This document shows positions 22,788-30,880 of a DNA stretch of 31,142 nt, piece after piece (positions within the stretch are counted from its first letter, which is position 1; each line of letters begins with the position of its first letter). Source of the DNA: JAFAZI01 sp035501255 (lineage in GTDB: Bacteria; Actinomycetota; Actinomycetes; JAFAQI01); NCBI GenBank assembly GCA_035501255.1, contig DATJWM010000110.1, positions 1 to 31,142 of the forward strand, in the 5' to 3' direction. The translations under genes were made by a program, and so were the position numbers. A model generated the notes under the pieces. It was not told the DNA's origin, ran no database searches, and saw nothing but the letters and a program-made list of their open reading frames with translations.

Positions 22788-23252
22788 ATGGCAGCGCGCA
22801 CCACACACGGGGACTCGCACAGCGAACTGCCCCTGGACCCGGACCCTGGCCCGCTCACCCTCACCCTCATCCTGCTCGTCGCCGTCGGCGGGGTCCTGGG
22901 CACACTCGCTCGTTACGGCCTGAGCGAGTGGCTGCCGAGCGGCACCGGCTTCCCACGCGGCACCCTGATCGCCAACCTGGTCGGCACCCTGGTTCTCGGA
23001 GTCCTGCTCGAGTCGCTCGCTCGTCGCGGGCCCGACGCGGGCGTGCTCCGCAAGGCGCGGTTGCTGGTGGGCACTGGCGTGTGTGGCGGCTTGACGACGT
23101 ACAGCACCTTCGCCGTCGAGACCGACCTGCTGATCCGCGCCCATCGACCGGGACTCGCGGTGAGCTACGCCGCGATCACGGTGCTCGCCGGAGTGCTGGT
23201 CGCGGCGTTTGGGATCGCGGTCGCGAGCCGAGTTCGCGGTCGCGCGTCATGA
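22788..23252 (+). CDS. crcB: Fluoride channel CrcB/Fluc, first subunit
   Basis: A 154-residue four-helix membrane protein of the Fluc family, which exports fluoride. It shows VGGVLGTLARYGLSEWL (helix 1 end), LIANLVGTLVLGVLLE with the conserved Asn, and GVCGGLTTYSTFAVE, the central Na+ and F- site motif. The first ~25 residues are a polar extension. The ribosome site AAGGGG lies before ATG 22788. The stop overlaps the next crcB gene (ATGA), typical of heterodimeric Fluc pairs with opposite membrane orientation. I see no fluoride riboswitch in the 143 bases upstream. A TAGGGT at 22733-22738 may be the -10. Confidence 0.92.
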   Translation: MAARTTHGDSHSELPLDPDPGPLTLTLILLVAVGGVLGTLARYGLSEWLPSGTGFPRGTLIANLVGTLVLGVLLESLARRGPDAGVLRKARLLVGTGVCGGLTTYSTFAVETDLLIRAHRPGLAVSYAAITVLAGVLVAAFGIAVASRVRGRAS

Positions 23253-23614
23253 TCGAGCTGTGGCTCTCGCTCGCCGGCGGCGCCGGCGCGATCACTCGCT
23301 ACACCGCCGACACCTGGGTGCAACGGGTGGTGCGGGTCGCCTACCCGGTGGGCACTCTCGCGATCAACGTCGCCGGATCGCTGATCCTCGGTGTCATCAC
23401 CGGAGTCGTCATCGCGCACGGAGCGTCGAACGACCTCCGCACGATTGCCGGCACCGGATTCTGCGGGGGCTTCACCACGTTCAGTGCCGCCAGCGTCGAG
23501 ACGGTCCGGCTGGCCGAGCAGCGACGGTGGATCGCCTGCCTGTCCTACGGTGCGGGGTCGCTGATTCTCGCGCTTCTGGCCGCCGGCGCCGGCCTGGCAC
23601 TCACCGGCGCATGA
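23249..23614 (+). CDS. crcB: Fluoride channel CrcB/Fluc, second subunit
   Basis: A 121-residue four-helix Fluc protein that should pair with the preceding subunit. Motifs are GGAGAITRYTADTW, TLAINVAGSLILGVITG and GTGFCGGFTTFSAASVETV. It overlaps the first subunit by 4 bases, so the two are made in step. The shared GG(L/F)TT(Y/F)S core and complementary charge at helix ends fit dual-topology assembly. It ends 23 bases before the convergent MBL gene. Confidence 0.92.
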   Translation: MIELWLSLAGGAGAITRYTADTWVQRVVRVAYPVGTLAINVAGSLILGVITGVVIAHGASNDLRTIAGTGFCGGFTTFSAASVETVRLAEQRRWIACLSYGAGSLILALLAAGAGLALTGA

Positions 23615-23636
23615 CGGCGCCGTACCCGCACTGCGG

Positions 23637-24659
23637 TCAGGACGCCACCAGGCAGTAGTGGCGAACGCCGTCCACCTCTTTCACGGTCGCGCGGTCCTGC
23701 GAAACCATCAACTCAAGGTGCGCGCCGGTCTCGCAGGTAGCGAGGTACTTGTTGAAGATGTCGAGGTCGGAAAGCACGCGTTCGTGGCGCGTCCAGGTGA
23801 CCTTGCCCGCCACTTCCCACGCGGTGTCCGCGCCCTCACCCATGACCGCAGCCATCGTGTCGAGCCGGACCCGATGGTGTTCGACCAGCTCGTCGACGCG
23901 GGTGTGGACGCTGGCCGTCACGTGACCATGCGCAGGTAGCAGCATCGCGTCGGGACGGGCTCGGACGATCGCAAGCGAGTTCAGGAAGTCGCCGAGCGGA
24001 TTGTGCACCCGCGCCGGTTCGAACCCGATTGACGGGGTGATCGTCGGGAGAACGTGATCGCCGGCGAACAGCAACGCCGCGTCGTTGTCATAGAAGACGA
24101 CATGGCCGCGCGTGTGTCCCGGGGTCTCGACCGTCTCGAGGGTCCGGCCGTTCGCCTGGAAGAGATCACCATTGTTCGACCAGTCATCGGGAAGCTCGAG
24201 GTCGCTCGCGTCCGGCCTGCCCACCTTCGCGCGGAACTCTTCCAACAACTCATTCGCACCTAGCGCGATCAGCGGGTTCGTCATCTCAGCGATCGGACTC
24301 CCCGAGAGCCGACGAGCGAGCTCCAGCGAGTAACGCTCCTGCGCTCCCAACGTCACCCGCACGCCGGTTTCGCGACGCACGTGGATCGCCTGGCTGTAGT
24401 GGTCGTTGTGGACGTGGGTGATCAGAAAATGTGCGATGTCAGACACTTCTGCGCCGAGTTCTGCCAGGCCATCCCGCAACAGGTCCCGGGACTGCTGGAT
24501 ACCCCACCCGGAGTCGATCAGCACCGGACCGTGGTCACCGGTGATCGCGTACACGTTGACGGCCCGCAACCCGTCGTTGGGAAGCGGCAGCGGGATCCGG
24601 TAGACCCCCGGCACGACCTCGTAGACCCCTGGGGTCGTCCAATCGCTGTTCGTCACCAT
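23637..24659 (-). CDS. MBL-fold metallo-hydrolase
   Basis: A 340-residue metallo-beta-lactamase-fold hydrolase. The metal motif THVHNDHYSQ (H82, H84, D86, H87) is complete, followed by TPGHTRGH, FAGDHVLP and PAHGHV, giving both zinc sites. The C-terminal ~80 residues add helices (DELVEHHRVRLDTM, LSDLDIFNKYLATCETGAHL) like the LACTB2-type group that includes thioesterases and nucleases. The reaction is not predictable. Starts ATG 24659 and GTG 24656 are adjacent, with AGGA directly upstream favouring the latter slightly. It is transcribed alone and is convergent with crcB. Confidence 0.88.
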   Translation of the reverse strand: MVTNSDWTTPGVYEVVPGVYRIPLPLPNDGLRAVNVYAITGDHGPVLIDSGWGIQQSRDLLRDGLAELGAEVSDIAHFLITHVHNDHYSQAIHVRRETGVRVTLGAQERYSLELARRLSGSPIAEMTNPLIALGANELLEEFRAKVGRPDASDLELPDDWSNNGDLFQANGRTLETVETPGHTRGHVVFYDNDAALLFAGDHVLPTITPSIGFEPARVHNPLGDFLNSLAIVRARPDAMLLPAHGHVTASVHTRVDELVEHHRVRLDTMAAVMGEGADTAWEVAGKVTWTRHERVLSDLDIFNKYLATCETGAHLELMVSQDRATVKEVDGVRHYCLVAS

Positions 24660-24725
24660 TCCTGTTTACACGGAACGCGCGCCGCATCGGCCACCCGGGG
24701 CGCCTGCCGACAACGGTCGGTTGGT

Positions 24726-25901
24726 TCAGGCGGGTTCGACGAGGAACGGCGCCACCGCGCGGGAATGCTCGGGAGTGCGCGAAAGCACGACGCGGTAGTG
24801 AGCGGATCGCTTGGGCGGCGTCGGCACCTCGAAGGTCGTCGCCCCTTGCGCATCCAGCTGGGTTTGAGTCTGGAGCCGCCATCCGGTTGGTCCCCGGACG
24901 ATCACGACCACGTCGTCACCCGGTTGCGCCCCGCTGGTCGTGACCTCGACCGACGACATGCCCGGAGTCGACGATGCTTGGACCGCGACGCTGATCGTCG
25001 GTACGACGATGACCGGCAGGGAGGCGCTGCGCAGCCGCGGGTCGGTCGCCAGCCGCAAGCGGACGCTCTGGGTCAACACCGGCGAGTCGAGCTCGACGGT
25101 GCCCTGCGCATTCGTCGTGCCGCTCGCCACCTCACTCAGCGAGTGTTGACCCGCAAGCCGTTGGAGCAGCCACACGGTCTGCCCGGCGATCGGGGCGCCG
25201 GACGCGGCGGACACCTGCCCGTAGACGTTGACGCTCGTGCCGGCGGATACGCGGTTCGCACTGAGCGAGATCGTGATCGACGCGGGAGGTGCCGGGGTGT
25301 CACTCGACGACGATGACGGACTGGGGGACGGCGACGAGGCCGAGCTGGACGACGCGCTCGGCGAATCGGTCGGGGTCGGGGTCGTGGACGCGGTGGGCGC
25401 GGCCGGCGTCGTGTGATCGCTCGCCTTGGGCTTGGGCTTGGCCGCGGACGGGTGAGCACCCGAGGTCGGCGGCGGTGGCGCGGCCGGCGTCGTCGCGGTG
25501 ACCGGCGGCAGACCCGCCGTGCCACCGCCGCCTCCGCTCGAGGCGCGGGAAGCCGCAGTCGTGGCGGCTTTCGATCCGCCGGAGCCGTGACGGACGGAGA
25601 CCGGCGCCGGGATCCCGGTCCAACTCACCGCGTCGTGGAACACCCGCTGAACCGGGGTCGGCAGCGCTCCGGAGTACGCCGCAGCGACACCGCCCGAGAG
25701 CGCGATCCCGATCGTCAGCGCGGACCCCGCGATCCCGAGCCGGCCGGCGAGGCGACGTCGGTTGCGCACCGGTACCGCAGACCGGAACGCTTCCAACGCC
25801 GCTGACTCGCCGGCCAACTCCTCCGCGCTCCCAGGACCACTCAACGCGCGGAAGATCGGGTCGTCGCCGAACGCGGACAGGTCGTCGTCGAAGGGGCTCA
25901 C
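24726..25901 (-). CDS. Membrane protein with Pro/Ser linker and two Ig-like repeats; sigma partner
   Basis: A 391-residue protein. Residues 1-53 are cytoplasmic, 54-78 form a membrane helix, and LPTPVQRVFHDAVSWTGIPA follows just outside, a motif common next to anti-sigma-like proteins of actinobacterial ECF loci. Then comes a ~100-residue Ala/Pro/Ser/Thr spacer rich enough to cross the wall, and two Ig-like repeats (ITISLSANRVSAGTSVNVYG to about 300, then a second to 391). Its GTG directly follows the sigma-factor TGA with no gap. The repeats are related to those of the 26594-27601 protein. A surface sensor or adhesin regulated with its sigma factor is the likely role. Confidence 0.75.
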   Translation of the reverse strand: MSPFDDDLSAFGDDPIFRALSGPGSAEELAGESAALEAFRSAVPVRNRRRLAGRLGIAGSALTIGIALSGGVAAAYSGALPTPVQRVFHDAVSWTGIPAPVSVRHGSGGSKAATTAASRASSGGGGGTAGLPPVTATTPAAPPPPTSGAHPSAAKPKPKASDHTTPAAPTASTTPTPTDSPSASSSSASSPSPSPSSSSSDTPAPPASITISLSANRVSAGTSVNVYGQVSAASGAPIAGQTVWLLQRLAGQHSLSEVASGTTNAQGTVELDSPVLTQSVRLRLATDPRLRSASLPVIVVPTISVAVQASSTPGMSSVEVTTSGAQPGDDVVVIVRGPTGWRLQTQTQLDAQGATTFEVPTPPKRSAHYRVVLSRTPEHSRAVAPFLVEPA

Positions 25902-26498
25902 TCAGACCACCTCCCGCGACTCAAGCGGCAGCTTGCCCTGCTGCGACATCTCGTGCAGCGATCGCAAGCCGCGATGAACGTTCACCCGTACTGCACCTGC
26001 TGACTTCCCGAGCATCTCCGCCACTGCCGCGACGTCGAGGCCACCGATGACGCGCAAGGCGACCGCCTCGGCCTGATCCGGCGGCAAGAGCTTGACCAGC
26101 GCGATCGCGTCCGCGGTCGAGATCGACTCGAGCGCGTCTCCCTCGGCCGAGCGGACGGTGGCCGGCCGGTCAGCAGACCCGGCCACGACACCGATGTCCG
26201 CGACCGGCACGGCCGGGCGCGACGCCGCTGCCCGAGCCGCGTCGATCGCGCGATGGCGAGCGATCGTGAACAACCACCCACGAAAGCCGTCCGCGGTACC
26301 GATGAAGGTCGGGAGGTCACGGACGACCTGGAGCCAGGTTTCGGACGCGATGTCTTCGGTCCCCGACCCGCATTGCACGCGCAGGTAGCGAAGGAGCCGC
26401 GGCTGCAACTCCCGCCACAACTCGAGGAACCCCGACTCGTCGCCGGCCCGGGCCCGCCGTAGGGCGTCGTCCAGCGCCTCGTCGGCCTGACCCCCCAC
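25902..26498 (-). CDS. ECF RNA polymerase sigma factor
   Basis: A 198-residue sigma-70 family protein. Region 2 is LLRYLRVQCGSGTEDIASET and FRGWLFTIARHRAIDAARAA. Region 4 is LLPPDQAEAVALRVIGGLDV and AAVAEMLGKSAGAVRVNVHR, with an Ala/Pro-rich linker between. It differs from the SigE-family factor at 16549 (longer, different linker). It lies between two Ig-repeat protein genes on the same strand and abuts its membrane partner, so it probably controls these surface proteins. GTG 26498 is the start taken; no strong ribosome site is visible. Confidence 0.9.
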   Translation of the reverse strand: MGGQADEALDDALRRARAGDESGFLELWRELQPRLLRYLRVQCGSGTEDIASETWLQVVRDLPTFIGTADGFRGWLFTIARHRAIDAARAAASRPAVPVADIGVVAGSADRPATVRSAEGDALESISTADAIALVKLLPPDQAEAVALRVIGGLDVAAVAEMLGKSAGAVRVNVHRGLRSLHEMSQQGKLPLESREVV

Positions 26499-26593
26499 TG
26501 GGTCAGACCGACGAGCACGCGACGAGCGGTCAGAACCGATGTGTCCCGTCCCCTCCGCTCAGCGATGGTCTTCAGAGTGTCGCCTGCCCTGAT

Positions 26594-27601
26594 TCAGGCC
26601 ACAGTGACAGTGACGACACCACTCTGGCAACCGTCGAACCAGTTCCCGCCTGCGAAGACCAACTGGAAGTCCTCGGACGCGGACGGGGTCGGCACCGAGA
26701 ACCTGACAGCACCGGCTTTGCCGGTCCGCTTGGTTGCCACCGTGGTCCAGGTGTCGGCCCCAGCAGCACTTTCCTGAAGCGTCACCGGGCGGTGGTGAAG
26801 CGCGTGCCCACCACCGAGCAGATCGCCACTGATGACTTCGTGACCCTTCTTCGCGGCCAGCCGAGCACGGATCGACAGCGAACTCGCCTGCTTGATGTGG
26901 ATGCGGGCGATCGCACTGCGGGCAGCTGCGTTGGTGTCGGTCTTTTTGAAGACGAGCACGTAGCTGGAGCTCGCGGGCGGCGTCACGGAGAAGCTGACGC
27001 TGCCGTCGGCGAGGGTGGTAGCCGAACCGATCTTGGCGAGCTTGTGATGCCGGCCGTCCACCCTGCTGAGCAGCCCGACGGTCTCGCCAACCAAGGGGGA
27101 GCCGTCAAGGCTCAGCACACCGGACACGGTGTCGCTCGCCCCGGCTTCGATCGACCGCTCGGCGACCGAGATGGTCAGTGAGGTCGAGTCGCTCACCCGA
27201 ACGGTACCGATGCCGCTGCGCGAACCGCTGATCTGCTGGTCGCCGTGGAACCGCAACTGGTAGTGCGTCGTTGAGGCGGGGGTGACGTAGAACGACACCG
27301 CACCATGAGAATCGGTGGAGTGCGCGTCGACCTCGGTCCAGCCGGTGTCAGCGCCCTTGACATGGCCGAACAGCATCACCGCTCGGCTGGCGTTGCCGGC
27401 CGATCGCCCGACGCGCAACTGGCCACTGATCGTGTCGCCGCCGCCGGGGTTGATCACTGGATTGGCCACCCGAATCGACAGCGTCGAGTGCGCTCGTGGA
27501 GCGGCAGACGCGCCAGCCGCGCCCGCGATGGCCGCGCCGCTGAACGCGGTCACGGCAAGTGCCGTCACCGCCGCGGTGCGGCGAGGAAGACTTGACCTCA
27601 T
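26594..27601 (-). CDS. Secreted protein with three Ig-like repeats
   Basis: A 335-residue exported protein. The signal peptide is MRSSLPRR followed by AAVTALAVTAFSGAAIAGAA and an AxA site near residue 34. The rest is three beta-sandwich repeats of about 95-100 residues, each with a phrase like SGVLSLDGSPLVGETVGLLS, then a G-x-V-x-F strand and a final LVF or LRF strand; these fit bacterial Ig-like (Big_3/DUF-type) surface modules. There is no membrane anchor or LPXTG. ATG 27601 is chosen for GAGAGGG upstream; ATG 27634 is less likely. It lies 95 bases upstream of the sigma factor on the same strand. Confidence 0.8.
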   Translation of the reverse strand: MRSSLPRRTAAVTALAVTAFSGAAIAGAAGASAAPRAHSTLSIRVANPVINPGGGDTISGQLRVGRSAGNASRAVMLFGHVKGADTGWTEVDAHSTDSHGAVSFYVTPASTTHYQLRFHGDQQISGSRSGIGTVRVSDSTSLTISVAERSIEAGASDTVSGVLSLDGSPLVGETVGLLSRVDGRHHKLAKIGSATTLADGSVSFSVTPPASSSYVLVFKKTDTNAAARSAIARIHIKQASSLSIRARLAAKKGHEVISGDLLGGGHALHHRPVTLQESAAGADTWTTVATKRTGKAGAVRFSVPTPSASEDFQLVFAGGNWFDGCQSGVVTVTVA

Positions 27602-27660
27602 TGTTGTCCCTCTCATCCGGCCCCCATCGGGCATCGACCAGACAGCGCGGACACCGGCCG

Positions 27661-27666
27661 TAGCGT
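27661..27666 (+). promoter_or_regulatory. Putative -10 hexamer TAGCGT, leaderless GNAT gene
   Basis: TAGCGT lies 6 bases before GTG 27673 in the 71-base gap between divergent genes. Confidence 0.45.
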
Positions 27667-27672
27667 TACACC

Positions 27673-28236
27673 GTGCCGACCGATCCGCCCCTGACCTTTC
27701 GCGATGCCATCCCTGACGACGTCCACCGCGTCGTCGCGCTGGTCACCTCGGCGTACCGAGGCGACGCCAGCCGGATCGGCTGGACGACCGAAGCCGACCT
27801 GCTCGACGGTCAACGCACCGATCCCGAGGCGGTGCTCGCGATCATCAACGGATCCGACTCCCGCCTGTTGCTCGCGTGCGCGCCGCCCGACGCCCTCCTC
27901 GGCTGCTGCCAGCTCGAACGCCGCCACGGCGGGGTGAGCTACTTCGGCATGTTTGCCGTCTCGCCGTCCGAGCAAGGCGGTGGAGCGGGCCGGCGGATCC
28001 TCGCCGAAGCAGAGCGCATCGCAGCCGAGGAATGGTCGGCCACCGCTATGGAGATGACCGTGCTGACGCAGCGGCGCGAGTTGATCGAGTGGTACCTGCG
28101 CCGCGGCTACGTCATGACCGGCGAGCAGAGGCCGTTCCCTTACGGTGACGAGCGCTTCGGCCTTCCCCAACGCGACGACCTCGTGTTCGAGGTGCTCGCC
28201 AAACCGCTGGTAGCGCGACCCGAGCCACTACCGTGA
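27673..28236 (+). CDS. GNAT-family N-acetyltransferase
   Basis: A 187-residue single-domain acetyltransferase. LTFRDAIPDDVHRVVALVTS is the usual first strand-helix, LLGCCQLERRHGGVSYFGMF leads to the acetyl-CoA loop VSPSEQGGGAGRRILAEAER (canonical Q/R-x-x-G-x-G/A), and MEMTVLTQRRELIEWYLRRG closes the fold. The substrate is unknown. The pattern resembles GNATs acting on small amines or peptide ends. PPK2 follows 4 bases after its stop with its own possible promoter. Confidence 0.88.
   Translation: MPTDPPLTFRDAIPDDVHRVVALVTSAYRGDASRIGWTTEADLLDGQRTDPEAVLAIINGSDSRLLLACAPPDALLGCCQLERRHGGVSYFGMFAVSPSEQGGGAGRRILAEAERIAAEEWSATAMEMTVLTQRRELIEWYLRRGYVMTGEQRPFPYGDERFGLPQRDDLVFEVLAKPLVARPEPLP
28229..28234 (+). 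promoter_or_regulatory. Putative -10 hexamer TACCGT before PPK2
   Basis: TACCGT overlaps the end of the GNAT gene and is 6 bases before GTG 28241. Confidence 0.35.
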
Positions 28237-28240
28237 CGTC

Positions 28241-29023
28241 GTGGGGATCCTGGACGACGTCGATCTGTCGCGTCGCCTGTCGGCTACCGAAGAAGCGGAG
28301 CAACTCCAGACCCTGCAACGCCGGATCCTCGAGTTGCGATTGATCTATGCCGGGCTGATCGGTCAGACACACAGTCTCGGGCCGCCGTTGTGCGTCTTGT
28401 TCGAAGGGTGGGACGCCGCCGGCAAAGGCGGCTGTATCAAGCGCCTCGTCGCACCGCTGGATCCACGGCACGTGCGGGTCGCTCAGTTCGCCGCACCGAC
28501 CTACGACGAGAAGCGGCATCATTTCCTCTGGCGATTCTGGCCCTCTCTTCCGGGTTGGGGCGGGATGGCCGTGTTCGACCGGTCCTGGTACGGCCGGGTG
28601 CTCGTCGAGCGGGTCGAGAACTTCGCGACCAAGGACCAGTGGCACCGGGCGTACCTGGAGATCAACGAGTTCGAGCACACGCTGGTCGCCGAAGGCATGG
28701 TGCTGGTGAAGTTGTGGCTGCACCTGTCCGAAGACGAGCAGCTCAAGCGATTCGAGTCACGGCAGAAGGATCCGCTGCGCACGTGGAAGCTCACGGACGA
28801 GGACTGGCGTAACCGCGACAAGCGTGTCGCCTACGAGGCAGCGGTCGAAGAGATGATCACGAAGACCTCGAAACGTCACACCCCCTGGACGATCGTTGAG
28901 GCCGAGAACAAGCGCTGGGCGCGGGTCAAGGTGCTCTCGACCGTGATCGAGGCGATGGAAGCCGGGCTGGAAGCGAACCGGCTCGGCACCACGGCGCCGC
29001 CGAGGCGCACGCTGCCGGACTGA
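28241..29023 (+). CDS. ppk2: Polyphosphate kinase 2 (PPK2) family protein
   Basis: A 260-residue PPK2 enzyme that uses polyphosphate to phosphorylate a nucleoside mono- or diphosphate. Walker A is EGWDAAGKGGCIKR (55-68), Walker B and lid are VFDRSWYGRVLVERVENF (111-), and the acceptor region shows WLHLSEDEQLKRFESRQKDP and WTIVEAENKRWARVKVLS. These are diagnostic. Class (I, II or III) cannot be assigned with confidence. The GTG start follows the GNAT stop by 4 bases. The link to polyphosphate metabolism is otherwise unsupported by neighbours. Confidence 0.93.
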   Translation: MGILDDVDLSRRLSATEEAEQLQTLQRRILELRLIYAGLIGQTHSLGPPLCVLFEGWDAAGKGGCIKRLVAPLDPRHVRVAQFAAPTYDEKRHHFLWRFWPSLPGWGGMAVFDRSWYGRVLVERVENFATKDQWHRAYLEINEFEHTLVAEGMVLVKLWLHLSEDEQLKRFESRQKDPLRTWKLTDEDWRNRDKRVAYEAAVEEMITKTSKRHTPWTIVEAENKRWARVKVLSTVIEAMEAGLEANRLGTTAPPRRTLPD

Positions 29024-29028
29024 GTCGG

Positions 29029-29550
29029 TCAGTCGGGGATCGGTGCCACGCCCGCGATGTGACGTCGAGCCAGGTCCTGGTAGGCGGACGGGTTCGTCTC
29101 GACCCAGAACCGCGCTCCCTCGGAGAGCGGACCGGCCGACGTACCAGCAGTGCCCCGAAAGAGGGTCTCCGGCTCGATGACGGCGTTCGGCGGCACGAGC
29201 GCGTGCGCGGCGATCATCGCGCGGTCCCCGATCACCGCCCCGTCCTGAACGGTTGCGCCGTTGCCGATCAGCACCTCCGCTCCGACCGTCGCACCGTGGA
29301 CGACGCACAGGTGAGCCACCGTCGTACCCGGACCGATGTCGACCTGGCCGGCACCGTGCACGATCGAACCGTCCTGGATGTTGGCCCCGGCCCGGATCCG
29401 GATCGGTCCGAAGTCGGCTCGGATCACGGCGTTGTACCAGACCGAGGCGCCCGCCTCGATCGTCACCTCACCGACAATGGTCGCCGTCGGCGCGATGAAC
29501 GCGCTCGGATCCACCGACGGCGATCGTCCTTCGAAGGAAAACAGCGGCAT
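29029..29550 (-). CDS. Gamma-class carbonic anhydrase-like hexapeptide protein
   Basis: A 173-residue left-handed beta-helix protein. Hexapeptide repeats run through GEVTIEAGASVWYNAVIRAD and IRIRAGANIQDGSIVHG. The three zinc-ligand histidines of the family are present in SIVHGAG, VAHLCVVHGA (two His). Gamma-CA homologues act as trimers with metal at subunit boundaries; many lack measurable CA activity, so the reaction is inferred. TACGCT lies 6 bases before ATG 29550, indicating a leaderless start. It is convergent with ppk2, with 5 bases between stops. Confidence 0.92.
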   Translation of the reverse strand: MPLFSFEGRSPSVDPSAFIAPTATIVGEVTIEAGASVWYNAVIRADFGPIRIRAGANIQDGSIVHGAGQVDIGPGTTVAHLCVVHGATVGAEVLIGNGATVQDGAVIGDRAMIAAHALVPPNAVIEPETLFRGTAGTSAGPLSEGARFWVETNPSAYQDLARRHIAGVAPIPD

Positions 29551-29556
29551 CGCGGC

Positions 29557-29562
29557 AGCGTA
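29557..29562 (-). promoter_or_regulatory. Putative -10 hexamer TACGCT, leaderless gamma-CA gene
   Basis: On the minus strand TACGCT is followed by 6 bases and ATG 29550. Confidence 0.45.
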
Positions 29563-29613
29563 TTGGACGGCTTACCCTCGAAGGCGCGGCAAGACCCTGC
29601 GATCGGAGTCGCG

Positions 29614-30123
29614 ATGAACTCGGTGAGCGTGCTCGAGGACGCCTACGGGCGGATCAAGGAGTCGATCCACGGCGTCGCGAACGGGCTGTCGGACGCCGAC
29701 CTGCTTCACCGTCTCGACCGGGACGCCAACCCGATCGGCTGGCTGATCTGGCACGTCGCCCGGGTGCAGGACGACCACGTCGTCGAGGGTGCGGCGGGCG
29801 GCGAGCAGGTGTGGGTCGCACATGGCTGGTCAGAGCGCCTCGATCTCCCGTACGACGTGCGGGCGCACGGTTGGGGCATGACGTCCGAGGAAGTCGGCCA
29901 GTTCGACGCCTCCGTCGAGGAGGTGATCGGTTACTACGACGCGGTGCACGAGCACGTACTTACCTACCTCGACACGCTCACCGACACCGATCTCGACCGG
30001 ATCGTCGACACCCGCTGGGACCCGCCGGTGACCCTCGGCGTCCGCCTCGTCAGCGTGCTCGATGACAGCTTGGAGCACGCCGGGCAGGCGGCCTACATCC
30101 GGGGGATCCTGGACCGCCGGTGA
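29614..30123 (+). CDS. DinB/DUF664-family protein (possible mycothiol-dependent enzyme)
   Basis: A 169-residue four-helix protein of the DinB/DUF664 type. The metal-binding His pattern is visible in GWLIWHVARVQDDHV (H47 and H55) and in DDSLEHAGQAAYIRG near the C-terminus. Members of this superfamily include mycothiol-dependent maleylpyruvate isomerase and thiol S-transferases, and the host makes mycothiol, so a thiol-dependent transferase is plausible but not shown. GGAG lies 5-8 bases before ATG 29614; the longer frame upstream is antisense to the gamma-CA gene and is not coding. Confidence 0.85.
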   Translation: MNSVSVLEDAYGRIKESIHGVANGLSDADLLHRLDRDANPIGWLIWHVARVQDDHVVEGAAGGEQVWVAHGWSERLDLPYDVRAHGWGMTSEEVGQFDASVEEVIGYYDAVHEHVLTYLDTLTDTDLDRIVDTRWDPPVTLGVRLVSVLDDSLEHAGQAAYIRGILDRR

Positions 30124-30149
30124 CCGCGCCGCGCCACCCGACCGCCTTC

Positions 30150-30155
30150 TAGCAT
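30150..30155 (+). promoter_or_regulatory. Putative -10 hexamer TAGCAT, leaderless SnoaL-like gene
   Basis: TAGCAT is followed by 6 bases and GTG 30162. Confidence 0.45.
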
Positions 30156-30161
30156 CGAGGC

Positions 30162-30641
30162 GTGCCGACCAGCCATACCGACGACGTCGTCGCCATCGGC
30201 CGCCTCCAGGCCGCGTACGCCGACGTCGTCACCCGGCGCGCGTGGGCGGAGTTGGGCGAGCTGTTCCTACCCTCGGCGCAGGTCATCGTCGACACGGTGA
30301 CGGCCCCGCCGGTTTCGCTCGACGGTCCCGACGAGCTCGGCGCGTTCATCGGCGGTGCAGTCGAGCGTTTCGACCATTTCCAGTTCGTCATCCTCAACGC
30401 CGCGATCGACCTCGCCACCGACGGCGACCCGGACTCGGCGCGCGGCCGGATCTTCATGTGCGAGATCCGGCACACGACATCCGGCGAGTGGTCAACGGCG
30501 TACGGGCTTTATCAGGACGACTACCGACGAGAGGACGGCGCCTGGAAGATCGCGGGGCGTCGCTATCGCTCGCTCGCCCGCACCGGCGCGAACGAGGGGG
30601 TCTTCGGCATCCCGACGGACCTCCCTCCGTTCTCCCGCTGA
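30162..30641 (+). CDS. SnoaL/NTF2-like protein
   Basis: A 159-residue NTF2-fold protein of the SnoaL_4 type: helix DVVAIGRLQAAYADVVTRRA with WAELGELFLPSAQVIVD, then FQFVILNAAIDLA and a long beta sheet ending YQDDYRREDGAWKIAGRRYR. These small cone-shaped proteins act as dehydratases, isomerases or ligand binders; the substrate here is unknown. The GTG start is set by the hexamer at 30150. It ends 10 bases before the broken SDR on the other strand. Confidence 0.85.
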   Translation: MPTSHTDDVVAIGRLQAAYADVVTRRAWAELGELFLPSAQVIVDTVTAPPVSLDGPDELGAFIGGAVERFDHFQFVILNAAIDLATDGDPDSARGRIFMCEIRHTTSGEWSTAYGLYQDDYRREDGAWKIAGRRYRSLARTGANEGVFGIPTDLPPFSR

Positions 30642-30651
30642 CTGCGCGGCG

Positions 30652-30870
30652 TTAGAGCGGAGTGACGTAGGCGCCGCTGATGCCGCCGTCGACAAGGAAG
30701 GTCGACGCGGTGATGAACGAGGCGTCGTCGGATGCGAGGAAGGTCACCGCCGACGCGATCTCGTCCGCCTCGCCGAAGCGCCCCATCGGGATGTGCACCA
30801 TCCGCCGGGCCGCGCGCTCCGGGTCCTTGGCGAACAACTCCATCAACAGCGGAGTGTTGATCGGGCCGCA
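30652..30870 (-). pseudogene. SDR C-terminal fragment, truncated at an IS481 junction
   Basis: About 70 residues match the end of a classical SDR: GPINTPLLMELFAKDPERAA, MGRFGEADEIASAVTFLASD, and the ending ITASTFLVDGGISGAYVTPL. The Rossmann half and the catalytic Tyr-Lys are absent. Homology stops at the Gly-Pro before INTP, where the DNA becomes transposase sequence of the other strand. The open frame reaches 30921 only by reading antisense through the transposase. The stop TAA at 30652 is intact. The gene was evidently cut by an insertion or deletion event. Confidence 0.8.
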
Positions 30871-30880
30871 CTGCCCGTGA

